DNA from: Oscillospiraceae bacterium | GTDB taxonomy: Bacteria > Bacillota > Clostridia > Oscillospirales > Oscillospiraceae | Assembly (NCBI GenBank): GCA_017516065.1 | Contig: JAFWDQ010000006.1 | Coordinates: forward strand, 1 to 64,000 | Direction: 5' to 3' | Length of the DNA stretch: 64,000 nucleotides | Shown here: positions 42,374-50,646 of the stretch, in pieces | Position numbering within the stretch: the first letter of the stretch is position 1 | How the letters are laid out: every line of letters begins with the position of its first letter | Notes under the pieces: generated by a model | Databases searched by the model: none | The model's input: only the letters and a program-made list of their open reading frames with translations | Told to the model about the DNA's origin: nothing | Translations under genes and position numbers: made by a program

Positions 42374-43005
42374 GGAAAGACGATCTGCTGCTTTACGCCG
42401 TCACGGACCGCCGCTGGACGGGCAGACAGACCCTTCCCGAGCAGATCGAGGCGGCGCTGCAGGGCGGCGCGACCATGATCCAGCTCCGGGAGAAGGACCT
42501 GTCGGAGGAGCAGTTCACGGCGGAGGCGATCCGGGTCCGGGCCCTGTGCCGCCGGTACGGCGTACCGCTGATCATCAACGACAGCGTGGACGTGGCGCTG
42601 AACAGCGGGGCCGACGGCGTCCACGTGGGCGCGGAGGACATGCCCCCCGGGAAGATCCGGCGTCTGGTCCCGGCGGGATTCATCATCGGCGCCACGGCCA
42701 AGACGGTGGAGCAGGCCCGGGACGCACAGGCGGCGGGGGCCGACTATCTGGGCGTGGGGGCTGTGTTTCCGACGTCCACCAAGAAAAACGCCCTGGGCAT
42801 CACGATAGGGACGCTCAGGGAGATCTGCGAAAGCGTTGCCATCCCCGTCGTGGCCATCGGCGGCGTGAGCCCGGAGAACGTACTGCGTCTGAAAGGCTGC
42901 GGTATGGCCGGCATTGCCGTTGTCTCCGCCGTATTCGGCGCGCCGGATATCCGGGCGGCGGCGGCGGAGCTGAAAAAGCTGGCAAGGGAGGCGGTGGCGC
43001 CATGA
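42370..43005 (+). CDS. thiE: Thiamin-phosphate synthase ThiE
   Basis: 211 residues. Joins HMP pyrophosphate and thiazole phosphate to give thiamin monophosphate. LREKDLSEEQF, SGADGVHVGAEDMP, GVGAVFPTSTKKNA and VAIGGVSPENV are ThiE signatures. It overlaps tenI and the HAD gene by 4 nt each. Confidence 0.95.
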   Translation: MRKDDLLLYAVTDRRWTGRQTLPEQIEAALQGGATMIQLREKDLSEEQFTAEAIRVRALCRRYGVPLIINDSVDVALNSGADGVHVGAEDMPPGKIRRLVPAGFIIGATAKTVEQARDAQAAGADYLGVGAVFPTSTKKNALGITIGTLREICESVAIPVVAIGGVSPENVLRLKGCGMAGIAVVSAVFGAPDIRAAAAELKKLAREAVAP

Positions 43006-43661
43006 TCCGCGGCGCGATCTTTGATATGGACGGCACGCTGCTGGACTCCATGTCCATCTGGGTCAACATGGGGGAGACGTATCTCCGTGCCATCGGGTAC
43101 GAGCCGAGAGCGGACCTTAACGAGACGTTCCGGCCTCTGAGCCTCCGTCAGGCGGCCGAGTACTTCCGCCGTGAGTACGGCGTGCCGCTGTCGGAGGAGG
43201 AGATCATGACGGGAATCAACCGTATGGTGGAGGCCTTCTACCGGGAGAAGGCCATGCCGAAACCGGGGGTAGGTGACTTTCTGGCCCGCCTGCGGGACCG
43301 GGGCGTTAAGATGTGCATCGCCTCCGCCACCGACCGGTATCTGGTGGAGATCGCCCTGACCCGCTGCGGGATCCGGGAGTATTTCTCTGAGATCTTTACC
43401 TGCACCGAGGTGGGCTCCAGCAAGAGCCAGCCGCAGATCTTCCTGACGGCCATGGCGCATCTGGGTACGGAAAAGCCCCGGACCGCCGTGTTTGAGGACG
43501 CTGTCCACGCGGCGCAGACGGCCCGGGACGACGGATTCCCCCTTGTGGGGGTCTACGATCGCCATGAAAAGCGGCAGGAGGTCCTTCGGGCCATCTCCGA
43601 CTGCTATCTCACGGATTTTCTCCACACAGACCACTTCTGGGAATTCGCTTCGGCTCTCTGA
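43002..43661 (+). CDS. HAD-family phosphatase in the thiamin operon
   Basis: 219 residues from the ATG at 43002, overlapping the thiE stop. HAD motif I is IFDMDGTLLDSM (nucleophile Asp8), motif II is CIASATD (about 107), and motifs III/IV are KSQP and VFEDAVHAAQTA. Its place between thiE and thiD, together with thiN at the operon end and no thiL, suggests it removes phosphate from thiamin monophosphate so ThiN can add pyrophosphate. That role is an inference from context; many HADs are promiscuous. Confidence 0.88.
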   Translation: MIRGAIFDMDGTLLDSMSIWVNMGETYLRAIGYEPRADLNETFRPLSLRQAAEYFRREYGVPLSEEEIMTGINRMVEAFYREKAMPKPGVGDFLARLRDRGVKMCIASATDRYLVEIALTRCGIREYFSEIFTCTEVGSSKSQPQIFLTAMAHLGTEKPRTAVFEDAVHAAQTARDDGFPLVGVYDRHEKRQEVLRAISDCYLTDFLHTDHFWEFASAL

Positions 43662-43742
43662 GCCGGGGCATTCCGGCGGCAGACCGGGGGCACCACTCTC
43701 TGTCGCCTAAGAAAAGTAATGCAGAGCAAAGGAGCAATCGCA

Positions 43743-44546
43743 ATGAAGACCGCATTATCAATCGCAGGAAGCGATTCCTGCGGAGGCGCCGGCATTCAGG
43801 CAGATATCAAGACGATGACGATGAATGGTGTCTACGCCATGAGCGCGATCACCGCGCTGACGGCGCAGAACACGACCGGCGTGAGAGCGATCCTGGAGTC
43901 GACTCCGGAATTTTTACAGCAGCAGCTGGACGCCGTGTTCGAGGATATCTATCCCGACGCGGTGAAGATCGGCATGGTAGCCTCGACGGCGCTGATCGAG
44001 GTCATAGCCCGGCGGCTGCGGCACTACGGGGCAGTGAACATCGTCGTCGACCCCGTGATGGTGGCTACCAGCGGCGCTGCACTGATGAAGACAGACGCTG
44101 TGCAGGCCCTGACAGAGGAGCTGTTTCCTCTGGCCGTCCTCGTGACCCCGAACATCCCCGAGGCGGAGGTCCTGTCCGGTCTGTCCATTCAGAGCAGGGA
44201 GGATATGCGGGCCGCGGCAGGGCAGATCGGGGACGCCTACGGCTGCGCGGTACTGCTCAAGGGCGGCCACAGCGTCCACAACGCCGACGATCTGCTGTAC
44301 GCGGACGGTGAATTCCGCTGGTTTACCGGACGGCATATCGACAACCCCAACACCCATGGCACCGGCTGCACCCTGTCCTCCGCTATCGCCGCCAATCTGG
44401 CAAAGGGCTTCGATCTGACGGCCTCCGTTCAAAGGGCGAAGGACTACATCTCCGGGGCTCTGGCGGCCATGCTGGACCTGGGCCGCGGCTCCGGGCCCCT
44501 GAATCACGCCTTCGACCTGCACAGCGGCTTTGCCGGGGAGGCGTGA
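43743..44546 (+). CDS. thiD: Hydroxymethylpyrimidine (phosphate) kinase ThiD
   Basis: 267 residues from the ATG at 43743 (AAAGGAG, 8 nt). Ribokinase fold. N-terminal SIAGSDSCGGAGIQADIKT, VDPVMVATSGAAL (about 110), VLLKGGHS and the anion hole NTHGTGCTLSSAIAANLA (about 206) are standard. It phosphorylates HMP, which here seems to be imported by CytX, and HMP-P to the pyrophosphate. Confidence 0.95.
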   Translation: MKTALSIAGSDSCGGAGIQADIKTMTMNGVYAMSAITALTAQNTTGVRAILESTPEFLQQQLDAVFEDIYPDAVKIGMVASTALIEVIARRLRHYGAVNIVVDPVMVATSGAALMKTDAVQALTEELFPLAVLVTPNIPEAEVLSGLSIQSREDMRAAAGQIGDAYGCAVLLKGGHSVHNADDLLYADGEFRWFTGRHIDNPNTHGTGCTLSSAIAANLAKGFDLTASVQRAKDYISGALAAMLDLGRGSGPLNHAFDLHSGFAGEA

Positions 44547-44547
44547 G

Positions 44548-45720
44548 ATGGAAAACAGACGCACATCGGCCTTTGAAAACGGCCTGATCTGGTTCGGTGC
44601 GGCCCTCTCCATCGCGGAGATCCTCACCGGCACCTACTTTGCGCCCCTCGGCTTTCGCAGGGGCCTGCTTGCCATCCTGCTGGGCCATCTGATCGGCTGC
44701 GTGATGCTGTTTCTGGCCGGGCTCATCGGCGGCAGGGTCCGCAAAAGCGCCATGGAGACGGCGAAGATGAGCTTCGGCGGCAGGGGAGCTCTGCTTTTCT
44801 CCGTGCTGAACATCGTCCAGCTGGTGGGCTGGACGGCCATCATGATCTACGACGGCGCCCTGGCCGTGAACGGCATCCGGGACGTGGGCAGCTGGATCTG
44901 GTGCCTCGTCATCGGATGCCTCATCGTGGTGTGGCTGCTCATCGGCATCAAAAATCTCGGTAAGGTGAATGTCGTCGCCATGGCCGCGCTGTTCATCCTG
45001 ACCGTTGTGCTGAGCTTCGTCGTCTTCGGCGGCGGCGCGGCGCTGCCGTCGGGAGGGGAGAGCATGAGCTTCGGCGCGGCGGTGGAGCTGTCCGTGGCCA
45101 TGCCCCTGTCCTGGCTTCCTCTGATCAGCGACTATACCCGGGAGGCGAAGAAGCCCGGGAGAGCCACTGCAGTCAGCGCGGTGGTCTACGGCGTCGTCAG
45201 CTGCTGGATGTACGTCATCGGCATGGGCGCCGCACTCTTTACCGGAGAGAGCGACATCGCCCGGATCATGGTCCAGGCGGGTCTGGGCATCGCGGGGCTG
45301 CTCATCATTGTGTTTTCCACCGTCACCACGACTTTCCTGGACGCATACTCCGCCGGCGTATCCAGCGAGTCCCTCTCTTCGAAAATCAAAGGGAAATGGG
45401 TGGCCATCGCTGCGGCAGTCATCGGAACGGCGGGGGCGATCCTGTTTCCCATGGACGATATCACCGGCTTTTTATATTTCATCGGATCGGTGTTCGCCCC
45501 CATGATCGCCATCCAGATCGCGGACTTCTTCATTTTGAAAAACGACAGCAGCGGCAGAGCCTTTCAGGTCCGGAACCTTGTGGTCTGGCTGATCGGATTT
45601 ATCCTCTATCGGCTGCTGATGAGAGTGGACATCCCCGTGGGCAATACACTGCCGGACATGGTCGTCACCATGCTGCTGTGCATTGCGGTCCATAAGCTGG
45701 GAGGCGGAAAACGGCAATGA
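44548..45720 (+). CDS. cytX: CytX-type hydroxymethylpyrimidine permease
   Basis: 390 residues with about 12 membrane segments, nucleobase:cation symporter-1 family. FENGLIWFGAALSIAEILTG and SWLPLISDYTREAKKPG are CytX/NCS1 features. In TPP-riboswitch operons this subfamily is assigned to HMP uptake. That fits the lack of thiC in the operon. It overlaps thiN by 4 nt. Confidence 0.88.
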   Translation: MENRRTSAFENGLIWFGAALSIAEILTGTYFAPLGFRRGLLAILLGHLIGCVMLFLAGLIGGRVRKSAMETAKMSFGGRGALLFSVLNIVQLVGWTAIMIYDGALAVNGIRDVGSWIWCLVIGCLIVVWLLIGIKNLGKVNVVAMAALFILTVVLSFVVFGGGAALPSGGESMSFGAAVELSVAMPLSWLPLISDYTREAKKPGRATAVSAVVYGVVSCWMYVIGMGAALFTGESDIARIMVQAGLGIAGLLIIVFSTVTTTFLDAYSAGVSSESLSSKIKGKWVAIAAAVIGTAGAILFPMDDITGFLYFIGSVFAPMIAIQIADFFILKNDSSGRAFQVRNLVVWLIGFILYRLLMRVDIPVGNTLPDMVVTMLLCIAVHKLGGGKRQ

Positions 45721-46340
45721 GAAGATGCGTCATCGTCGGCGGCGCGGAGATCCGCGATTACGCCGCCGTCCGGGCTTATTTGCGAGAGGACGACTACTGT
45801 ATCTTCTGCGACTGCGGTCTCCGCCACAGGGAGGGCCTGGGAATCGAGCCGGACCTCATCGTGGGGGACTTCGACTCACACGAGTGTCCGGACACGGACA
45901 CAGAGACCATCGTCCTGCCCCGGGAGAAGGACGATACGGACACGGTCTTTGCCGCAAAAGAGGCTCTGCGCCGGAGCTTTGTCGATTTCCTTCTCGTCGG
46001 CGTGATCGGCGGGCGGCTGGATCACACCCTGGGCAATGTGGCCATTCTCCTGCTGCTGCGGGAGCGGGGGGGACGGGGCCGGATCGTGGACGATTTCTCC
46101 GAGATGGAGCTTGTCGCCGAGTCCTCCGTCAATGTGGAGGACCGCTTCGCATATTTCTCTCTGCTGAATATCAGCGGCACGGCCCGGGGGGTCACGGTGG
46201 AGGGAGCGAAATACCCGCTGCGGGACGCGGAGATCTCCTGCGGCTATCCCTACGGCATCAGCAATGAGGTGCTGTCCGGGAGGCGTGCCGTCATATCCGT
46301 GCGGGAGGGGGAACTCCTGCTGATCAGACTTCGCCGTTAA
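45717..46340 (+). CDS. thiN: Thiamin diphosphokinase ThiN
   Basis: 207 residues. Converts thiamin and ATP to TPP. The catalytic region LIVGDFDSHE (about 47-56) and EKDDTDTVFAAKEAL (about 75) give the acidic ligands; GVIGGRLDHTLGNVA (about 100) and the C-terminal beta domain with GAKYPLRDAEI and YGISNEV are family marks. Last gene of the operon. Confidence 0.93.
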   Translation: MRRCVIVGGAEIRDYAAVRAYLREDDYCIFCDCGLRHREGLGIEPDLIVGDFDSHECPDTDTETIVLPREKDDTDTVFAAKEALRRSFVDFLLVGVIGGRLDHTLGNVAILLLLRERGGRGRIVDDFSEMELVAESSVNVEDRFAYFSLLNISGTARGVTVEGAKYPLRDAEISCGYPYGISNEVLSGRRAVISVREGELLLIRLRR

Positions 46341-46342
46341 AC

Positions 46343-46389
46343 AAAAAAGGAACGCCGCGCTGAAATCACTTTCAGCGCGGCGTTTTTTT
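46343..46389. terminator. Bidirectional terminator after thiN
   Basis: Stem ACGCCGCGCTGAAA / TTTCAGCGCGGCGT (46352-46383) with A6 and T7 flanks. Confidence 0.92.
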
Positions 46390-46402
46390 GTCAGCTTTGG
46401 TT

Positions 46403-46837
46403 TTATGAGAGGGGCAGGCAGACCGCCGTACCCTCGCTGCCGATCAGATCGGCCACGGTGACACTGTCGAGATATTCGTTGATGATCTTGTTCAAGCCGT
46501 TCCACAGCCGTTTTGTCCGGCAGGCGGCGGTACGGCCGCATGGCTCGGCATTGTGTTCCAGACAGGCCACCGGCGCAAGGTCGCCCTCCGTGAGCCGCAG
46601 GATCTCGCCGATGGGATAATCCTCCGGCCGGCGGGTGAGCTTATAGCCGCCGCCCTTGCCGTGGACACCGACGATCAGCTCGTTTCTGGTGAGCACCGGC
46701 AGGATCTTCTCCAGATATTTCAGGGAGACGTCCTGCCGCTCGGCCACGTCCTTGAGGGGGATATAGTTCCCGTCGCAGTGCTCGGCCAGATCGATCATCA
46801 CCCGCAGGGCATATCGGCCTCTTGTGGATACCATCAT
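46403..46837 (-). CDS. Rrf2/IscR-type transcriptional regulator
   Basis: 144 residues. Winged helix: STRGRYALRVMIDLAEHC and LKYLEKILPVLTR (recognition helix), with GKGGGYKLTRRPEDYP wing. Three cysteines in ACLEHNAEPCGRTAAC (about 92-106) could bind an Fe-S cluster as in IscR. It is 53 nt after iscU on the same strand and probably senses Fe-S demand and controls iscS-iscU. The regulator is last in the operon, the reverse of the E. coli order. Confidence 0.9.
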   Translation of the reverse strand: MMVSTRGRYALRVMIDLAEHCDGNYIPLKDVAERQDVSLKYLEKILPVLTRNELIVGVHGKGGGYKLTRRPEDYPIGEILRLTEGDLAPVACLEHNAEPCGRTAACRTKRLWNGLNKIINEYLDSVTVADLIGSEGTAVCLPLS

Positions 46838-46890
46838 GATGACTTACCTCGTTTCCTTGTCCGGAAATGCTTGCAGATAAGAGCGTCAGC

Positions 46891-47340
46891 TCACTGGCCG
46901 CACTGGTCCGCCTTGCAGCAGTGGCCGCAGTTGGCACAGTTGGGAAACAGGGTGGGGTCATAGGTCAGGCCGTTCTTCTTGTAGTAGTCCTCCAGAGCGG
47001 CCTTGATGGCCTCCTCGGCCAGGACGGAGCAGTGGAGCTTGTGGGCGGGCAGACCGTCCAGAGCCTCGGCCACTGCCTTGTTGGTCAGAGCCATGGCCTC
47101 GGACACGGGCTTGCCCTTGATCAGCTCCGTAGCCATGGAGCTGGAGGCGATGGCGCTGCCGCAGCCGAAGGTTTCAAACTTCACGTCGACGATGATATCG
47201 TTTTCGATCTTCAGATAGATCTTCATGATATCGCCGCACTTGGCGTTGCCCACCTCGCCGATACCGTCGGCGTCCTCGATCACGCCCACATTCCGGGGAT
47301 TGCGGAAATGGTCCATTACTTTTTCACTGTATAAAGCCAT
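46891..47340 (-). CDS. iscU: Fe-S scaffold protein NifU/IscU-like
   Basis: 149 residues from the ATG at 47340 (GAGGTG 6 nt upstream; a GTG at 47349 is the alternative). YSEKVMDHFRNPRNVG, NAKCGD, FGCGSAIASSS and LHCSVLAEEA give the three cluster cysteines. The C-terminus has an extra Cys-rich tail (CANCGHCCKADQC) not found in E. coli IscU but common in Clostridial NifU-like proteins. Confidence 0.93.
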   Translation of the reverse strand: MALYSEKVMDHFRNPRNVGVIEDADGIGEVGNAKCGDIMKIYLKIENDIIVDVKFETFGCGSAIASSSMATELIKGKPVSEAMALTNKAVAEALDGLPAHKLHCSVLAEEAIKAALEDYYKKNGLTYDPTLFPNCANCGHCCKADQCGQ

Positions 47341-47350
47341 ATTCGACACC

Positions 47351-48541
47351 TCACTGAATCACAAAATTGCTTTTACCGTTTACAAGGTCCCGCCAGACCG
47401 GGGATATACTGCGCAGATAGGAGACCACGTCCTTCACTGCGTCGATCATGTAGTCGACCTCCTCCCGGGTCGTCTCCTCGGACAGAGACAGCCGCAGAGA
47501 GCCGTGGGCGATCTCATGGGGCCGCCCGATGGCCAGCAGCACGTGGCTGGGGTCCAGAGAGCCGGAGGTACAGGCGGAGCCGGAGGAGGCGTACACGCCC
47601 TTGTCGTCCAGCAGGAGCAGCAGGGACTCGCCCTCAATGCCCTCAAAGCAGAAGTTCACGTTGCTGGGCAGGCGCCGGACCGCGTCGCCGTTGAGCACGG
47701 AGTGGGGGATCTCGGAGAGCCCGGCGATGAGCTTGTCCCGCAGGGCGGAGATCTGTGCGGAGGTGCTGTCTATCTTCCCGCAGGCCTCCTGCAGGGCCGC
47801 GGCCATACCCATGATGGCGGGGATGTTCTCCGTGCCGGCCCGCTTGCCGCGCTCCTGAGCGCCGCCCTCGATGAGGTTGGTCAGGGGGATGCCCTTTCTG
47901 GCGTACAGGACGCCGACGCCCTTGGGCCCGTGGAACTTATGGGCGGACAGGGAGAGCATATCGATGTTCTCCTCCCGGATATTGATGTGCAGATGGCCCA
48001 CGGCCTGTACCGCATCGGTGTGGAAGATCACGCCCTTTTCCCGGCAGACCGCGCCGATCTCCCGGATGGGCTGGATGGTGCCGATCTCATTGTTGGCGTA
48101 CATGACGGTGACCAGACAGGTGTCCGGGCAGATGGCGTCGGCCACCTGCTCCGGGGTGATCAAACCGTTTTCGTGTACGTCCAGCAGGGTGATCTCAAAG
48201 CCTTGTTTCTCCAGCCGGTTGAGGGTGTGCAGCACGGCGTGATGCTCAAAGGCGGTGGAGATGATGTGCTTCTTACCCTTGCGCTGACCCAGCCGGGCGG
48301 CGGAGAGGATGGCCTGATTGTCGGCCTCGCTGCCGCCGGAGGTAAAGGTGATCCCTCTGGCGTCGCAGCCGAGGCATGCGGCCACCTGCTCACGGGCGGC
48401 GGTCAGGGCCTCATTGGCCTTCTGGCCCACGGAGTGCAGACTGGAGGGATTGCCGTAGATCTTATCCATGTAGGGGAGCATGGCCTCAATGGCCGTTCGG
48501 CTCATTTTTGTCGTGGCCGCATTGTCTGCGTATATCGTCAT
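47351..48541 (-). CDS. iscS: Cysteine desulfurase IscS/NifS
   Basis: 396 residues. PLP enzyme that supplies sulfur from cysteine. YADNAATTKMS at the start, the PLP Lys in LSLSAHKFHGPKGVG (about 202), and the active Cys in SSGSACTSGSLDPS (about 326) are standard. GAAAGGAGTC precedes the ATG. Besides Fe-S assembly with IscU, it may feed sulfur to the thiamin thiazole route nearby. Confidence 0.95.
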   Translation of the reverse strand: MTIYADNAATTKMSRTAIEAMLPYMDKIYGNPSSLHSVGQKANEALTAAREQVAACLGCDARGITFTSGGSEADNQAILSAARLGQRKGKKHIISTAFEHHAVLHTLNRLEKQGFEITLLDVHENGLITPEQVADAICPDTCLVTVMYANNEIGTIQPIREIGAVCREKGVIFHTDAVQAVGHLHINIREENIDMLSLSAHKFHGPKGVGVLYARKGIPLTNLIEGGAQERGKRAGTENIPAIMGMAAALQEACGKIDSTSAQISALRDKLIAGLSEIPHSVLNGDAVRRLPSNVNFCFEGIEGESLLLLLDDKGVYASSGSACTSGSLDPSHVLLAIGRPHEIAHGSLRLSLSEETTREEVDYMIDAVKDVVSYLRSISPVWRDLVNGKSNFVIQ

Positions 48542-48563
48542 TTCTGACTCCTTTCAAACCGTA

Positions 48564-48603
48564 AAAGACTCCGGCGCCGGACAGCACCGGAGTCGGTTTT
48601 TTG
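48564..48603 (-). terminator. Hairpin with short T-run in the iscS leader
   Basis: Minus strand stem GACTCCGG / CCGGAGTC (48568-48595) followed by TTTTACGG, 20-30 nt before iscS and after the promoter at 48691-48719. It could attenuate the operon. No T-box or known riboswitch motif is seen in the leader. Confidence 0.5.
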
Positions 48604-48668
48604 TCTGTGTTCGGCGGCGCCCCGGGGTGCGGCCGACGACAGATAGGATCGTATGATGTTTTACCGAC

Positions 48669-48683
48669 CTGTTCGGCAGGTTG
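48669..48683 (-). promoter_or_regulatory. Palindromic operator candidate at the iscS promoter
   Basis: ACCTGTTCGGCAGGT has perfect 5-bp arms around a 5-nt centre, beginning 7 nt downstream of the -10 box. Its position over the early transcribed region suits repression, probably by the Rrf2 regulator of this operon. Confidence 0.55.
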
Positions 48684-48690
48684 ATAACAT

Positions 48691-48719
48691 ATTACTACAC
48701 GATACCGGCCCTGTCAAGG
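48691..48719 (-). promoter_or_regulatory. Promoter of iscS-iscU-rrf2
   Basis: Minus strand TTGACA (48714-48719), 17 nt, TAATAT (48691-48696). Confidence 0.8.
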
Positions 48720-49123
48720 GATAGCGCAAAGATTTCTTTTTCCTCTGATTTCCACAAAAAAGAGGAAAAAACAGGGGCGTTTTACGGCAGGATTCTGCCG
48801 CCCGGCGCCGGCGGTCCCTGCCCGCGGCGGAGGAAGGCTTTGATGTCCCGGGGGAGAGGAGTTTAAATCGGATTCAGACAAAAGGGGATACGCAAATTAA
48901 AGAAGTTTCCCCACAGCAAACGGATCTTCTATTCGACTGAGGCGGCATATTCAGCGGGAAATCATTTTTCGCAGGCAGCATGCGCGAAGCAACCGAAGGA
49001 AGTCGGGGACGATTCTCCCTGAAGCGGTCGGGGGAGAACACGGCGCCCTCTGCAAAAAATACATTTTACCCAATTAGCGAGGGAAAGTGCCTGATTTTTT
49101 TGTCTAAAACGGGAAGATTTCTG
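48720..49123. other. Intergenic region with no clear gene
   Basis: About 400 bp between the iscS and livK promoters. Only short unsupported ORFs occur. A stem GGCAGGATTCTGCC at 48787-48800 is the only structure that stands out. No tRNA or riboswitch is recognised. Confidence 0.6.
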
Positions 49124-49152
49124 TTGAATATCCACGGGGGATATGTTATACT
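49124..49152 (+). promoter_or_regulatory. Promoter of livK
   Basis: TTGAAT (49124-49129), 17 nt, TATACT (49147-49152), 78 nt before the start. Confidence 0.75.
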
Positions 49153-49230
49153 GCACTCAGTATTGCAGACGACGGACAACTGTCTTCTGCGCAACAGACA
49201 ATCCAAAAATAAGAGTAGGAGGAGAAACAA

Positions 49231-50475
49231 GTGAAGAAGATCTTATCTCTGATTCTGGTGCTCGTCCTCGTTCTGGCCTGTGCAGCCGGCTTCTCCGGCT
49301 GCGGCGGCGGCGGCGAGGCCCCCCCCAGCGGCGGCGACAGCGCGCCCACCGACGATGCGGATACCGGCGGCGAGCCCGCGGGTGCCAATGAAGTCGTCTA
49401 TATCGGCGTCTTTGAGCCCGCTTCCGGCGACAACGGCGCCGGCGGCAAGCAGGAGACCCTTGGTGTCCAGTACGCCAACTCCGTTCAGCCCACCGTCGAG
49501 ATCAACGGCGTGACCTATGACGTCAAGCTGAAGATCGTCGATAACGAGAGCTCCAACGACAAGGCCGCATCCGCTGCCGCTGATCTGGTCAGCGCCGGCT
49601 GCTCCGTCGTTCTCGGCTCCTATGGCTCCGGCGTCTCCATTGCCGGCGGCCCCACCTTCGAAGCGGCGGGCATCCCCGTGGTCGGCATCACCTGCACCAA
49701 CCCCCAGGTCACGGAGGGCAACGACTATTACTTCCGTATCTGCTATCTGGATCCCTTCCAGGGCACCGTTCTGGCCAACTATGCCTTCAATGAGCTGGGT
49801 ATCGACAAGGCTTACTGCCTGAGCAAGCTGGGCGACGACTATTCCGGCGGCCTGGTCAACTACTTCGTGGATGCTTTCGAGGCTCTGGGCGGCACCTGTA
49901 TTGAGGCCACCTTCCCCGAGGGCAACAGTGACTTCACCTCTTACATTGCCACTGCCCAGAACGAGGGCTGCGGCGTGTTCTTCAGCCCCGTGTCCACCGA
50001 GGCTGCTCAGCTGATCGTCGATCAGGCTGACGCCCAGGGTATGTCCATGCCCATCCTGGCCGGCGACACCTGGGACTCCAACGTCATCCTCCAGGCTGCC
50101 TCCGGCAAGAACGTCAACATCACCGTCACCACCTTCTATCAGGAGGGCGGCGATCCTGCGTTCGACGCCGGCGTGAAGGAGTGGATCAACAGCGACAGCG
50201 CCAACCTGTCCAACAACGGCGGCGACGACACCATCGCGGCTGTTACCGCCATGGGCTATGACGCCTACTTCGTTGCTCTGGCTGCCATGCAGAAGGCCGG
50301 CAGCACCGATCCTGCCGACGTCATGGCTGCTCTGTGGGACACCACCTATGACGGCGTGTCCGGCGCCATCGCTTTCGACGAGATCGGCGACGCCATCCGT
50401 GACGTGGCCTATGTCAAGACTGCCAACGTTGAAACCGGTGCATGGGACTTTGTCACCGTTCAGGGTGTCGAGTGA
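49231..50475 (+). CDS. livK: Branched-chain amino acid ABC transporter, substrate-binding lipoprotein
   Basis: 414 residues from the GTG at 49231 (GTAGGAGGAG upstream). A lipoprotein signal (MKKILSLILVLVLVLACAAG) ends at Cys17 or Cys24, then a Gly/Ala/Pro-rich linker. The periplasmic-binding-protein type 1 fold shows GVFEPASGDNGAGGKQ, IVDNESSNDKAASAAADLV and GSYGSGVSIAGGP. First gene of livKHMGF. Codon use is strongly biased and a hairpin follows, consistent with high expression. Confidence 0.92.
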   Translation: MKKILSLILVLVLVLACAAGFSGCGGGGEAPPSGGDSAPTDDADTGGEPAGANEVVYIGVFEPASGDNGAGGKQETLGVQYANSVQPTVEINGVTYDVKLKIVDNESSNDKAASAAADLVSAGCSVVLGSYGSGVSIAGGPTFEAAGIPVVGITCTNPQVTEGNDYYFRICYLDPFQGTVLANYAFNELGIDKAYCLSKLGDDYSGGLVNYFVDAFEALGGTCIEATFPEGNSDFTSYIATAQNEGCGVFFSPVSTEAAQLIVDQADAQGMSMPILAGDTWDSNVILQAASGKNVNITVTTFYQEGGDPAFDAGVKEWINSDSANLSNNGGDDTIAAVTAMGYDAYFVALAAMQKAGSTDPADVMAALWDTTYDGVSGAIAFDEIGDAIRDVAYVKTANVETGAWDFVTVQGVE

Positions 50476-50513
50476 TCGACTCTGCAACAGTGTGATATAG
50501 TCTCCTGTTAACT

Positions 50514-50553
50514 GCGGCGGGGGTCATTTGGCTCCCGCCGCCAAGTTTATTTT
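50514..50553 (+). terminator. Partial terminator between livK and livH
   Basis: Stem GCGGCGGG / CCCGCCGC (50514-50541), then CAAGTTTATTTT. A second hairpin (TCTGTGGC / GCCACAGA, about 50561-50602) follows. Together they probably stop most transcripts after livK so the binding protein is made in excess. Confidence 0.65.
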
Positions 50554-50646
50554 CAGTGTGTTCTGTGGCGGGCGACACCCGGAACCCGTCGGCCACAGAA
50601 CATACTTGCGATCCTTGTTACCTCGAATACGGGGAGGGAAAGATAA

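Noticed and set aside
48555..48690. T-box or cysteine riboswitch in the iscS leader
   Set aside because: No TGGTACCGCG-like T-box sequence and no known aptamer signature; only a simple hairpin is present.
49243..50487. A 414-codon open frame opposite livK
   Set aside because: It is the mirror of the strongly biased livK codons, and livK itself is complete with a lipoprotein signal.
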